This document shows positions 1-6,389 of a stretch of DNA of 7,740 bases, piece by piece. The stretch is from the NCBI GenBank assembly GCA_016784625.1, contig JADHUF010000048.1, positions 1 to 7,740 on the forward strand. The letters are read 5' to 3'. Positions within the stretch are counted from its first letter, which is position 1, and every line of letters starts with the position of its first letter. Source of the DNA: Candidatus Nitrosopumilus sp. GTDB lineage: Archaea; Thermoproteota; Nitrososphaeria; Nitrososphaerales; Nitrosopumilaceae. The position numbers were made by a program, and so were the translations under genes. The notes under the pieces were generated by a model, which was not told the origin of the DNA, made no database searches, and saw only the letters and a program-made list of their open reading frames with translations.

Positions 1-26
1 CACACGTTTTTCCTCTTTTTTGATCC

Positions 27-52
27 TAAAGTGGCGCATTTTTTACACTTTA
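27..52. repeat. 7-bp inverted repeat upstream of the integrase
   Basis: TAAAGTG at 27-33 is matched by its exact reverse complement CACTTTA at 46-52, with a 12-nt spacer that includes a T run. It ends a few bases before the TATA-like box of the integrase. It could be an operator, a recombinase arm site, or a hairpin in a T-rich terminator of a gene to the left (T runs at 7-11 and 16-21). The sequence alone does not choose between these. Confidence 0.35.
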
Positions 53-56
53 CCGT

Positions 57-66
57 TTCTTATTAC
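57..66 (+). promoter_or_regulatory. TATA-like box of the integrase
   Basis: The stretch TTCTTATTAC is centred about 27 nt before the ATG at 89. That is the spacing expected of an archaeal TATA box when transcription starts at or just before the start codon. No Shine-Dalgarno is visible between the two. The match to a consensus TATA box is weak, so the call rests mainly on spacing. Confidence 0.4.
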
Positions 67-88
67 AATAGATTCTATAGAATAATCA

Positions 89-1270
89 ATGTCATATTTA
101 CGAAGTAGAATAACAATAGAGGAATATCTAAATTCAATCACTAATCGTGCAAAAAAGAATCATGTTGGTTCTGTCCTCAATACCTTCAATATTTTCTGCA
201 ATCAAAAATACAACAAATCTAGCCAACAAATTCTAGATGATCTATCTGTTGAGGTCAAAAGGACACAATCAAATGATAAAGTCTATGTCTTGTTTAACCA
301 ATTTAAGGACTGGTTATTAGTAGATCATCCTGAAATAGAATATTCTTTTGGAAAAAATCAATCTCTTAAAAGGACTATCAAGGCTAGACATCCAAACACT
401 GTCCAACTTTATCTGATCAAAATAAGATCAATCTTTGAGGAAATTGGCAATATTGAGATTAACAGCAGGCTCTTCAACAAAAGAGTAAAGGTTCCAAAGG
501 CAGAAGAAGAAGATCCTGAACCCTTTACAAAAGAACAGATGAGATTACTATTAGATCGTTGTTCAAATCATGGAAAACTAAAGTATATGGTTCTAAAGGA
601 TACAGGTTGTCGTATTGGTGAGTTAGTTCAGCTTAGAAAAAGGGACATTGATATTTCAAAATCCCCCGTAGAATTGAAGATTCAAGCTAGTTACACTAAG
701 ACCAAAAAAGCTAGAATTGCATTTGTTACAAGAGAAACAGCTCCTATGTTAAAGAGATTATTGAACAAGAAACAAGATGATGAATTGATCTTTGGAACTA
801 GTGAAGATGAGTATGTAGCAACAGGAACAGAAAAGACTCTTTTTGCATATTATAGAAAAGAATTAGCAAAAGACTATCCAGAATTTGGAGATATTTATCA
901 AAGCAATGGACGACACAAAAAGACCATTCATTCTATTCGTTCATACTGTGCTACTCAGTGTGCTGAAGCAATTGATGAGACTTGGGGACATGGATATATT
1001 GGTCATAAAAAATATCTCGGGCAATACATAAGAAATCAAAAGAAAATGTCTGAAATGTTCCAAAGATCAGAAAACTATCTCATGATTTATGAGTCAATTG
1101 AGGTAATTGACCAAGATGAACGTGTAAAGAAACTAGAAGAAGAGCAACAAAAATCAAGAATAGACATGATTGCACTGACAAATATTATGTCAGAATTAGC
1201 AGAAATTAAAGCAGATAATGCCAAAAAAGAATTAGAGATAAAACAATTACAAAATATTCTTGGAAAATAA
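89..1270 (+). CDS. Tyrosine recombinase / integrase with C-terminal coiled coil
   Basis: This 393-aa protein should catalyse site-specific DNA strand exchange through a 3'-phosphotyrosine link, integrating or excising the element. Residues 1-135 look like a helical core-binding domain and 145-325 like the catalytic domain. The catalytic set is visible: Arg175 in TGCRIGEL, a beta-hairpin Lys near 204-207 (TKTKKAR), His281 and Arg284 in HSIR, His306 in GYIGH, and the likely nucleophile Tyr313 in LGQYIR. His306 and Tyr313 are 7 residues apart, a little closer than the roughly 9 of XerD-type enzymes. About 80 residues follow Tyr313; residues 342-392 are rich in Lys, Glu and Leu and read as a coiled coil, perhaps for oligomerisation. 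An in-frame stop at 83-85 makes ATG 89 the earliest start. No active-site residue is missing, so it is probably functional. Its target site is not visible. Confidence 0.92.
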   Translation: MSYLRSRITIEEYLNSITNRAKKNHVGSVLNTFNIFCNQKYNKSSQQILDDLSVEVKRTQSNDKVYVLFNQFKDWLLVDHPEIEYSFGKNQSLKRTIKARHPNTVQLYLIKIRSIFEEIGNIEINSRLFNKRVKVPKAEEEDPEPFTKEQMRLLLDRCSNHGKLKYMVLKDTGCRIGELVQLRKRDIDISKSPVELKIQASYTKTKKARIAFVTRETAPMLKRLLNKKQDDELIFGTSEDEYVATGTEKTLFAYYRKELAKDYPEFGDIYQSNGRHKKTIHSIRSYCATQCAEAIDETWGHGYIGHKKYLGQYIRNQKKMSEMFQRSENYLMIYESIEVIDQDERVKKLEEEQQKSRIDMIALTNIMSELAEIKADNAKKELEIKQLQNILGK

Positions 1271-1277
1271 ACCTCCT

Positions 1278-1324
1278 AAATGTACTCAATACCCTCAAGC
1301 ATGATAATTAGGTGTACATTTTCT
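1278..1324 (+). terminator. Possible hairpin terminator after the integrase
   Basis: AAATGTAC at 1278-1285 pairs with GTACATTT at 1314-1321, eight perfect base pairs, followed by TTCT. It starts 7 nt after the integrase stop codon, where a 3' end is expected. The 28-nt loop is long and the T run short, so this could equally be a protein-binding inverted repeat. A nearby CCTAA/TTAGG pair (1275-1279 and 1308-1312) offers an alternative register. Confidence 0.35.
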
Positions 1325-1581
1325 CATAGGTTTATAATTAATTTTAGGAACGAGATTTATAAAATAATTAAAGCTGATTTTACAAACTGTTTTTACTGCC
1401 TATGATGGGATGCATACACACAGCAAGAGTTTTTCTTGTAGAAATAAAGTAAGGCGATACAACAATAGATAATTTCATTATAAATCTCAGCAAAATCCCA
1501 CACGCAATAAAATCTGAAATATATATGATCAAATCAACATAGATAGAATATGTTTTTCATGTAAAAGATTTATAATAAAAT

Positions 1582-1604
1582 TTAAAAATTTTTGAAATTT
1601 TTAA
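1582..1604. repeat. Perfect 10-bp AT inverted repeat, 3-nt spacer
   Basis: TTAAAAATTT at 1582-1591 and AAATTTTTAA at 1595-1604 are exact reverse complements around the spacer TTG. It lies about 70 nt before the start of the 127-aa gene and some 40 nt upstream of that gene's TATA-like box. A regulator site, an AT-rich unwinding element or a minus-strand terminator are all possible. AT-only palindromes arise easily by chance in DNA this AT-rich. Confidence 0.45.
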
Positions 1605-1625
1605 GAAAAAAGATATCTATATCAT

Positions 1626-1636
1626 TTGAATTTCAA
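1626..1636. promoter_or_regulatory. Candidate operator palindrome TTGAATTTCAA
   Basis: The 11-bp sequence TTGAATTTCAA is a perfect palindrome around a central T. It ends 7 nt before the TATA-like box at 1644, where an archaeal regulator could block or help TBP/TFB binding. The binding protein is unknown. Chance occurrence is quite possible at this base composition. Confidence 0.3.
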
Positions 1637-1643
1637 CAATAAT

Positions 1644-1651
1644 CTTTAAAT
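1644..1651 (+). promoter_or_regulatory. TATA box CTTTAAAT of the 127-aa gene
   Basis: CTTTAAAT begins 29 nt before the ATG at 1673, ideal spacing for a leaderless archaeal transcript. The same octamer occurs at 6378-6385, beginning 30 nt before the TTG start of the ATPase operon, so two plus-strand promoters share core and spacing. This match also helps choose ATG 1673 over the upstream TTG at 1667. Confidence 0.6.
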
Positions 1652-1672
1652 GTAAAAAACCAATTTTTGTGT

Positions 1673-2056
1673 ATGAATTACATAAAGACAAACAATTCAA
1701 AGTTACAAAATAGATATTGGATTGAATGTAATGCTGAAAATAAACCATTCATCAGAGCTGAAAAAAATGGAAAATATTATCATGTGTGGTTAGACTTGTA
1801 TTCAACCATCTTTGATCTAAATAAACAAGGTAGAGAATTGATTGATGTTGAATTTAGAAATGAATTTCTTGCAGTACAATCTCAAAAAAACAGGAAAACA
1901 GAAGTTTTAGTTAAAACAGGAAATGTTAGTTCACGTATTAATCAAGTATTACCGAAAAGAGTGGATGATTTTTGTGAGAAACTATATGCAATTGTTACAA
2001 ATCCACAAAATACAGTTGAAGATATGAAATTAAAAGAAATACTTAGTTTACATTAA
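1673..2056 (+). CDS. Hypothetical protein, 127 aa
   Basis: I do not recognise this family. The frame can be opened at a TTG at 1667, but the ATG two codons later at 1673 sits 29 nt after the start of a good TATA box (CTTTAAAT), so I prefer ATG 1673. The protein is soluble-looking, mixed charged, with no signal peptide or membrane segment. Residues 12-75 (from NRYWIECNAE through YYHVWLDLYSTIFDL to EFLAVQSQ) look like a mostly beta domain. The C-terminal third (from about VDDFCEKLYAIV) looks helical. The two cysteines do not form a metal motif. Its last 14 nt overlap the end of the convergent surface-protein gene. It has its own promoter, separated from the integrase by about 400 nt, so the two are probably regulated independently. 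A DNA-binding or element-maintenance role would be a guess. Confidence 0.75.
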   Translation: MNYIKTNNSKLQNRYWIECNAENKPFIRAEKNGKYYHVWLDLYSTIFDLNKQGRELIDVEFRNEFLAVQSQKNRKTEVLVKTGNVSSRINQVLPKRVDDFCEKLYAIVTNPQNTVEDMKLKEILSLH

Positions 2057-2591
2057 GTATTCTCTTCTCAACTAAAAATTCTATTCCTTTGATAAATTCA
2101 TCTTCAGTAATCAAACCTTCAGACCACCAGTTAGCAGTATTTTTTATCCATCCTGGAATTGGTTGAGTAACTCCTACTGCTTCTTCTATGGTATAATCAG
2201 AATAGTTTTCATCAAACCATGCCTTGTATTCAGGCTCATTTTCATATCTATCAATATATGATTGAGGATCTTTTGAATCATCTACAAATGATGGTCGTGC
2301 TTTTTCTGAAGCTTGTTCAGGCAAATCAGGAATATCTACAATTTTTTCTTTCATTAAATGTTGAATACCACCAACAAATGTATCATCATCAATTTGACCA
2401 TCTGACCACCATTTTGCATTGTTTTTAATCCATGTTGGAACTTTTTCTCTAGCTGGTTCAGGTAATCCTACTGCCTCATGAATTGTATAATCAGGATAGT
2501 TTTCATCAAACCATTCTTTGTAAGTGGATTCATTGTTGTATCTATCAATATAGTGTTGGGGGTTTTTAGATTCATCAACAAAACTTGGTTT
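2043..2591 (-). repeat. Tandem duplication, 294-nt period, at the 3' end of the surface gene
   Basis: Residues 905-988 and 1003-1086 of the surface protein are two copies of one module, offset by 98 residues (294 nt). Each begins PSFVD-x-SK-x-PQ-x-YIDRY and runs through YK-x-WFDENY-x-DYTI-x-EAVG to WIKN-x-A-x-WWS-x-G-x-I. The first 41 residues match at 32 positions; the WWS half is more diverged. The second copy lacks four residues between the two halves. The WWS core recurs in thaumarchaeal secreted proteins as I know them; its function is not known to me. Confidence 0.85.
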
Positions 2592-5303
2592 TTGTCTGGT
2601 TGGTAAATCTAAAGTAGATTCTAATTGAGAAATTACTTCTTTTGTTTTAGCACTGATAATTAATTTTTCCTTTGCTAGAATATTTTTATCTTGAATATTA
2701 TCCCAAATTTGTATATCAAATTCATAATTATCTACAACTGTAGGATTCCATTGAACTGATACATCAGAGAATTTTTCAGAGTTTATTGTAGAGGAAACCC
2801 ATGTCCAATCAGACCAATCACCTAAACTTGATGCCAAGTATCTATATGCTACTGCAAAGTCCTGTGTTTCATCACTCTGATTCTTGATTTCAACATTTAC
2901 AAACAAAGATTGCCCAATCTCTGCTACAGATACATAGCGATTATTGGAATCGATAATTCTTGGTTCTGCACTTGATAGTGCCATGTCAGATGTTTCAATC
3001 AAATCTGGTCGTGGTTTGCATACATCATTAATCAAATATGTTCCAGATGCACATTGAAGTGGTTGATCAGGGTTTACAATAGTGTTTTCAGTTTCAGTTG
3101 GGGTTTCAGTTTCAGTTGGAGTTTCAGGTATGGAATCCATCACTTCTTCAACATAATTAGGGTCAATTTTCTTCAAAATTGTCTTTGTAATGTCTACAAC
3201 ATCTTCATCCATTGTCCATAAATCACCTAATGCTCCTACTCTGAAAAATAAATTATCTTTAACACAATAAACTTGAATTTTTTGTTGATATGTGAAATCT
3301 TCTTCTATTCCTTTGCATTCACTAGGAAAAAACATTGGCGAGAAATCTTTGTATCCTACTTGAGTTTGGATTTTAGAATTTTCATGTTTTCTATTTCTTT
3401 CATCAAGTGCAATCTCTTCTGTTGTTTGAAATGGAGTGTCTTCTAATACCATCCACACAGTAGTTGCAATAGATTCAGAACCGGAGAATCCTTCACTTCT
3501 AAAATATGTTTTTTCAAATCCTTGAATATATGCACCACCACTTGTGTATGATTTATCACCTTGATTATCTGAAATGCTAAATCCATTTTCTAATTCATTA
3601 TTTGTTGGAAGAAAAGTATCTACAACCATTGGTGGAGGTACAAATGGATTTACAGTGATAGAAAAGGATGATGTGCCGGGAAAGTCTTTGTTGTTTTCTA
3701 CAGTACAAGTAACTATTGTTGTTCCATCATAAAAAAAATCACCAGATTGATGATCACAAGTAGGATCACCTTTTAGTCCTAAACCACTAGGATCAGTTGC
3801 AGTAATTGTAGGAAATTCAACATATGTTCCACTTTCTGCAGATGCATCTACAACAATATTATTTGGTACATTTACTATTGGTAGTGGAATATTAGTTACA
3901 ATGTTTACAATGAAAGATTTCTGTGCAGTATTACCATGTATGTCAGTTGAAGTGCAAGTTACAATGTTTTCACCGATAGGAAATAACGTATTTGATGATG
4001 GATTGCATGAAACTGTAACATTAGAGTCTACAGTATCAATAACCGAAACAGTACCATAATCAACGATGGTTCCTTTTCCAGTATTAGCATCTAATTCCAT
4101 ATTGGATGGAATGGTAATTGTTGGAGGTGTTGTATCTTCAACAGTAACTATGAAGCTTGTTACTCTATTTTCAGGCGTGGTACACACTACTTCAGTTTCA
4201 CCTATAGAAAACAGAGTATTTGACGATGGATTGCATGATACAGATGTAGGATTTCCATCATTAGTAGCCGATGTTGAAAAACTTATAGTTGCACCGTTTT
4301 GGGATTGAGCTTCTTTTGTAATGTCACCTTCAGTTATAATTTGAATTAACCAACCATTTGGAATATTCCATGCAAACTCTGCTCTATCTTTATAATCATT
4401 ATCACAAATATTATCAAAATTATTATCAAAACATTGATACGCATTATCATAATGATTCCCACCAACAGGCAATTCTTTGTAAAACAAATTTCTTAAAAAT
4501 ATTGATTCATCAGATATATTTTCATTATTAATAAAATTGTTATTGTAAATAATATTATTATAATTATCTTGAGAATTTAATTCATCTATTGCATATTTAC
4601 TGTTGCTTATCAAATTATTATGAATTTCATTGTAACCCATAGGGCCTATTCCATAAGTGACTCCATCAATAATATTTTTATAAATCTCTGTTCCTTTTCC
4701 TAAAACCTTTATTCCTGCAAAACCTGAATCTGTTTGATAGTTGGGACTTGTGATTGTATTTCCAAAAATTTTATTTCCTGAAGAAGAATCTTTCTGAGAC
4801 ATTATGTAAATAAATGGTGAACCTAAATCAGTTAATACATTGTTAGATATTATTACATTGTTGGACTTGGATGATGAAAACCCATCAACAGATATTCCAG
4901 CACCTGGATTATAATTTGAATCAGTTCTGGCAATTATTGTATTATCGGTAATGAGAATATCATTACCATGACGTAAAGAAATAGATGGTTGGCCATAAAC
5001 AGACATTTCAAAATTTTTAATGATAATATCGTCTATGTTTACTGAATAGATTCCAGCGTTTGGGAAGGTTTGATCAACTGTTAGCGTGTATCCATTTCCA
5101 TCAAGTGTTATCCCATTTGATAAAATAGTAATTTGTTCAGTTACATCGTTAGTCAATGTACAGGTCTTAGTAGCACTATTCCAGGTACCAATACTAGTAC
5201 AATCACCACCAGTGGAATCGTCAGAAATTGATAATTCCGCATAAGCATGATTAATCGAAATTAAGCTCAAAAAACCAAGTAAAAATAAGAAAATGAGCCT
5301 CAC
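2043..5303 (-). CDS. Large secreted surface protein: beta-helix, three HYR-like domains, duplicated thaumarchaeal C-terminal module
   Basis: This 1086-aa protein is probably exported and may act in adhesion or cell-surface recognition. Residues 1-22 form a Sec-type signal peptide (hydrophobic 3-17; likely cut after AYA22). Residues 55-310 form a right-handed parallel beta-helix with recurring short Asn-rich turns, closing in a NosD-like segment DNNFDNICDNDY (293-304) that may bind Ca2+. Three HYR-like Ig-fold modules follow (about 325-388, 389-468, 471-552), two sharing SCNPSSNTLF-x-IGE. Residues 560-715 are unrecognised. Then come a Thr/Glu linker (728-741), a small Cys motif CASGTYLINDVC (751-762), a CARDB/Ig-like domain (765-885) and two copies of a C-terminal module (905-988, 1003-1086). 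No C-terminal membrane helix or sorting signal is seen, so surface attachment is unexplained. The start is GTG 5303, about 25 nt after a TATA-like box; an overlapping ATG is out of frame. Molecular function is inferred from domains only. Confidence 0.88.
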   Translation of the reverse strand: MRLIFLFLLGFLSLISINHAYAELSISDDSTGGDCTSIGTWNSATKTCTLTNDVTEQITILSNGITLDGNGYTLTVDQTFPNAGIYSVNIDDIIIKNFEMSVYGQPSISLRHGNDILITDNTIIARTDSNYNPGAGISVDGFSSSKSNNVIISNNVLTDLGSPFIYIMSQKDSSSGNKIFGNTITSPNYQTDSGFAGIKVLGKGTEIYKNIIDGVTYGIGPMGYNEIHNNLISNSKYAIDELNSQDNYNNIIYNNNFINNENISDESIFLRNLFYKELPVGGNHYDNAYQCFDNNFDNICDNDYKDRAEFAWNIPNGWLIQIITEGDITKEAQSQNGATISFSTSATNDGNPTSVSCNPSSNTLFSIGETEVVCTTPENRVTSFIVTVEDTTPPTITIPSNMELDANTGKGTIVDYGTVSVIDTVDSNVTVSCNPSSNTLFPIGENIVTCTSTDIHGNTAQKSFIVNIVTNIPLPIVNVPNNIVVDASAESGTYVEFPTITATDPSGLGLKGDPTCDHQSGDFFYDGTTIVTCTVENNKDFPGTSSFSITVNPFVPPPMVVDTFLPTNNELENGFSISDNQGDKSYTSGGAYIQGFEKTYFRSEGFSGSESIATTVWMVLEDTPFQTTEEIALDERNRKHENSKIQTQVGYKDFSPMFFPSECKGIEEDFTYQQKIQVYCVKDNLFFRVGALGDLWTMDEDVVDITKTILKKIDPNYVEEVMDSIPETPTETETPTETENTIVNPDQPLQCASGTYLINDVCKPRPDLIETSDMALSSAEPRIIDSNNRYVSVAEIGQSLFVNVEIKNQSDETQDFAVAYRYLASSLGDWSDWTWVSSTINSEKFSDVSVQWNPTVVDNYEFDIQIWDNIQDKNILAKEKLIISAKTKEVISQLESTLDLPTRQKPSFVDESKNPQHYIDRYNNESTYKEWFDENYPDYTIHEAVGLPEPAREKVPTWIKNNAKWWSDGQIDDDTFVGGIQHLMKEKIVDIPDLPEQASEKARPSFVDDSKDPQSYIDRYENEPEYKAWFDENYSDYTIEEAVGVTQPIPGWIKNTANWWSEGLITEDEFIKGIEFLVEKRILNVN
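3085..3127 (-). repeat. 18-nt minisatellite coding the Thr/Glu linker
   Basis: Two 18-nt units (3085-3102 and 3103-3120) differing at two positions, plus a 7-nt partial third unit, read on the minus strand as the repeated peptide PTETET / PTETEN. The period is a multiple of three, so gain or loss of a unit would keep the frame. The linker lies between the unrecognised domain (560-715) and the Cys motif. Confidence 0.7.
3969..4241 (-). repeat. Near-identical segment in HYR modules 1 and 2
   Basis: Nucleotides 3969-4013 and 4197-4241 encode the same 15-residue segment (SCNPSSNTLF, then S or P, then IGE) in neighbouring HYR-like domains, 76 residues apart. This part is far better conserved than the rest of the two modules. 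It suggests recent duplication, gene conversion or strong constraint on this strand and turn. The third module keeps the TVTC-type strand but not this segment. Confidence 0.7.
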
Positions 5304-5323
5304 ATTGTATGATTTAGGTGGAG

Positions 5324-5331
5324 ATATTTAA
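5324..5331 (-). promoter_or_regulatory. TATA box TTAAATAT of the surface-protein gene
   Basis: On the minus strand TTAAATAT is centred about 25 nt before the GTG start at 5303, with no Shine-Dalgarno between. This supports a leaderless transcript of its own rather than obligatory read-through from the 60-aa gene, and supports GTG as the true start. Confidence 0.5.
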
Positions 5332-5354
5332 CAAAATCTATCAAATACTAAGTA

Positions 5355-5371
5355 TGGTTTTAGAAAAACCA
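5355..5371 (-). terminator. Possible hairpin between the 60-aa gene and the surface gene
   Basis: TGGTTTT at 5355-5361 and AAAACCA at 5365-5371 are perfect reverse complements around a 3-nt loop. It lies 24 nt after the stop of the minus-strand 60-aa gene and about 24 nt upstream of the surface gene's TATA-like box. A short weak stem without a strong T run: either a 3' end or a regulator site. Confidence 0.3.
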
Positions 5372-5394
5372 ATCACGATTGACAAATTAAGGCA

Positions 5395-5577
5395 TTATTT
5401 CATTTGTTCTAAAATTTCAGGATCATATTGGTTCTTTTGAATAACTTCAATCTGAGTATCATCTAGATTACTTAGTTTGTAGAGTAACCAAATAGAGAAA
5501 ATTCCCATAGAAACCCACACCCCAAATGGAATTACAGCAATTATTCCCAAAATTATGCCTAAGATCACTATTCTCAT
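5395..5577 (-). CDS. Small membrane protein, 60 aa
   Basis: Unrecognised family. Residues 2-34 are almost wholly hydrophobic and can form two short membrane segments with a turn at Pro17-Phe18-Gly19 (about 3-16 and 20-34), or one long kinked one. They are followed by a charged soluble tail (KLSNLDDTQIEVIQKNQ and on). The hydrophobic stretch with a clean polar tail is unlikely in a chance frame, which supports a real gene. It starts at ATG 5577, 58 nt after the winged-helix gene on the same strand, and ends 91 nt before the surface gene, so it may be read with the regulator; no strong TATA box of its own is seen. Small membrane proteins are common in archaeal viruses and plasmids, but a role here cannot be assigned. 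Confidence 0.65.
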   Translation of the reverse strand: MRIVILGIILGIIAVIPFGVWVSMGIFSIWLLYKLSNLDDTQIEVIQKNQYDPEILEQMK

Positions 5578-5635
5578 GAATGAGTAGTTTGAAAATTACT
5601 TGAAAAGGATTTCCACATAATCATCAGATGTGTTT

Positions 5636-6346
5636 TTAAGATTTAGAAAGTTCTTTGATTTTTTTATATGTTTTTTTACGTAATTCTTTAAATTTAATAT
5701 CATCTTTTTCAGTTATATTTTCTGGAGATTCTTCCATTTTGTTTAATAAATCACATTCATCTTTTGTAATATTATTAACATAGGTTAGAGAATTTTCTTT
5801 AATTGATTTTAGTAATTCGTTATAATCTATTTTAAATCCTAAAACCAATTTTCCAAATTGTTCTTTATTTAATTTCTTGGCTCGTACATTATTAGCAATT
5901 TTTTTAAAAACAAATTCTTCTATTTCTGCAACATCATCACTTCGAAGCAAATTTAGCTTATCCATTTCTTTATCTAATACTAAATCAGATTCTATTCCCC
6001 AAGGTAATAAACAAGATATTATTGAACCACGTAGATGAGAAGGACTTACATAATGTTTGCCTCCTCTGGTTCTAATTTTTTCAATATCATTTGATAAAAG
6101 AAATAAATCATCAAAAGACTTCTTTCCTTTTTTGGTTAATTTGTATACTTCATTTCCATTTAGAATACCTTTTACTATGTCCTTGTTTTTAGACAAAATT
6201 TTCAGATGTTTTGTAAGAGTGGTTTGACTAAAAGGTACTTTAGATAATAATTGTGTAAAACTCATTTCTTCTTTTCGAATTAATTCGATAATTATTTTTT
6301 GATTTTTTTCTTTTTTAATTTTCTGAAAACGACCTCTAGAATCCAT
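5636..6346 (-). CDS. Winged-helix (ArsR-like) transcriptional regulator with novel C-terminal domain
   Basis: This 236-aa protein carries an N-terminal winged helix-turn-helix at about residues 12-78: helix 1 (NQKIIIELIRKEE), helix 2 (SFTQLLSKV), recognition helix (SQTTLTKHLKILSKN) and a wing ending VYKLTKKGKK. This is the layout of ArsR/MarR-type and many archaeal element-borne repressors. Residues 80-236 are helical and charged and I do not recognise them; they may form a dimer or ligand domain. No Cys-based metal site is visible in the DNA-binding part. ATG 6346 lies about 27 nt after a TATA-like box (6369-6377). The gene diverges from the ATPase operon across 61 nt holding both core promoters and a palindrome, so I infer that it controls that operon and itself. 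Its target and its signal are unknown. Confidence 0.8.
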   Translation of the reverse strand: MDSRGRFQKIKKEKNQKIIIELIRKEEMSFTQLLSKVPFSQTTLTKHLKILSKNKDIVKGILNGNEVYKLTKKGKKSFDDLFLLSNDIEKIRTRGGKHYVSPSHLRGSIISCLLPWGIESDLVLDKEMDKLNLLRSDDVAEIEEFVFKKIANNVRAKKLNKEQFGKLVLGFKIDYNELLKSIKENSLTYVNNITKDECDLLNKMEESPENITEKDDIKFKELRKKTYKKIKELSKS

Positions 6347-6354
6347 TGAGTTGA

Positions 6355-6365
6355 GTTTACTAAAC
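6355..6365. promoter_or_regulatory. Candidate operator palindrome GTTTACTAAAC
   Basis: GTTTA at 6355-6359 and TAAAC at 6361-6365 form a perfect palindrome around a C, with one more matching outer pair (6353 and 6367). It lies between the minus-strand TATA-like box and the regulator's start codon, over the expected transcription start. That is a classic place for an archaeal autorepressor to block polymerase. The site fits a dimeric winged-helix protein, but binding is inference. Confidence 0.4.
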
Positions 6366-6368
6366 CCA

Positions 6369-6377
6369 TTAAAAATA
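6369..6377 (-). promoter_or_regulatory. TATA-like box of the winged-helix regulator
   Basis: On the minus strand TATTTTTAA is centred about 27 nt before ATG 6346, fitting a leaderless transcript. It abuts the divergent plus-strand box at 6378-6385, so the two core promoters sit back to back and TBP/TFB binding to one may exclude the other. Confidence 0.5.
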
Positions 6378-6389
6378 CTTTAAATTTAA
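6378..6389 (+). promoter_or_regulatory. TATA box CTTTAAAT of the ATPase operon
   Basis: CTTTAAAT at 6378-6385 begins 30 nt before the TTG at 6408 and is identical to the box before the 127-aa gene. The overlapping TAAATTTA (6381-6388) is itself palindromic. Spacing supports initiation at or just before the TTG, hence the TTG start of the first gene. Confidence 0.55.

Larger units (their letters stand above)
1271..1666. other. Non-coding stretch of about 400 nt with palindromes
   Basis: No convincing gene is found here on either strand; open frames are at most about 34 codons and lack promoter support. It holds an inverted repeat just after the integrase (1278-1321), a perfect AT palindrome (1582-1604), a second palindrome (1626-1636) and the TATA-like box of the next gene (1644-1651). 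No tRNA fold or CRISPR repeat was seen. An unrecognised small RNA, a former gene or an attachment region cannot be excluded. Confidence 0.6.

Noticed and set aside
1301..1405. Small plus-strand frame of 34 codons after the integrase
   Set aside because: It starts inside the inverted repeat, has no TATA box at proper spacing and a composition like random AT-rich DNA.
1380..1478. Small minus-strand frame of 32 codons
   Set aside because: It has no recognisable motif or supporting promoter; frames of this length are expected by chance.
1395..1516. Possible C/D-box RNA (ATGATGG ... CTGA)
   Set aside because: The box C match is imperfect, the distance to the next CTGA is too long, and no D'/C' pair or terminal stem is visible.
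2219..2428. Plus-strand open frame of 69 codons inside the surface gene
   Set aside because: It is antisense to the duplicated C-terminal module, has no promoter-like signal that I can see, and its His/Gln-rich protein looks like a mirror of the real coding strand.
4066..4308. Plus-strand open frame of 80 codons opposite the HYR domains
   Set aside because: It is antisense to well-supported HYR sequence; its Val/Thr-rich product reflects the opposite strand.
5303..5305. ATG at 5305 as the start of the surface gene
   Set aside because: It is out of frame: its second codon is TGA. The in-frame GTG at 5303 directly precedes the signal peptide.
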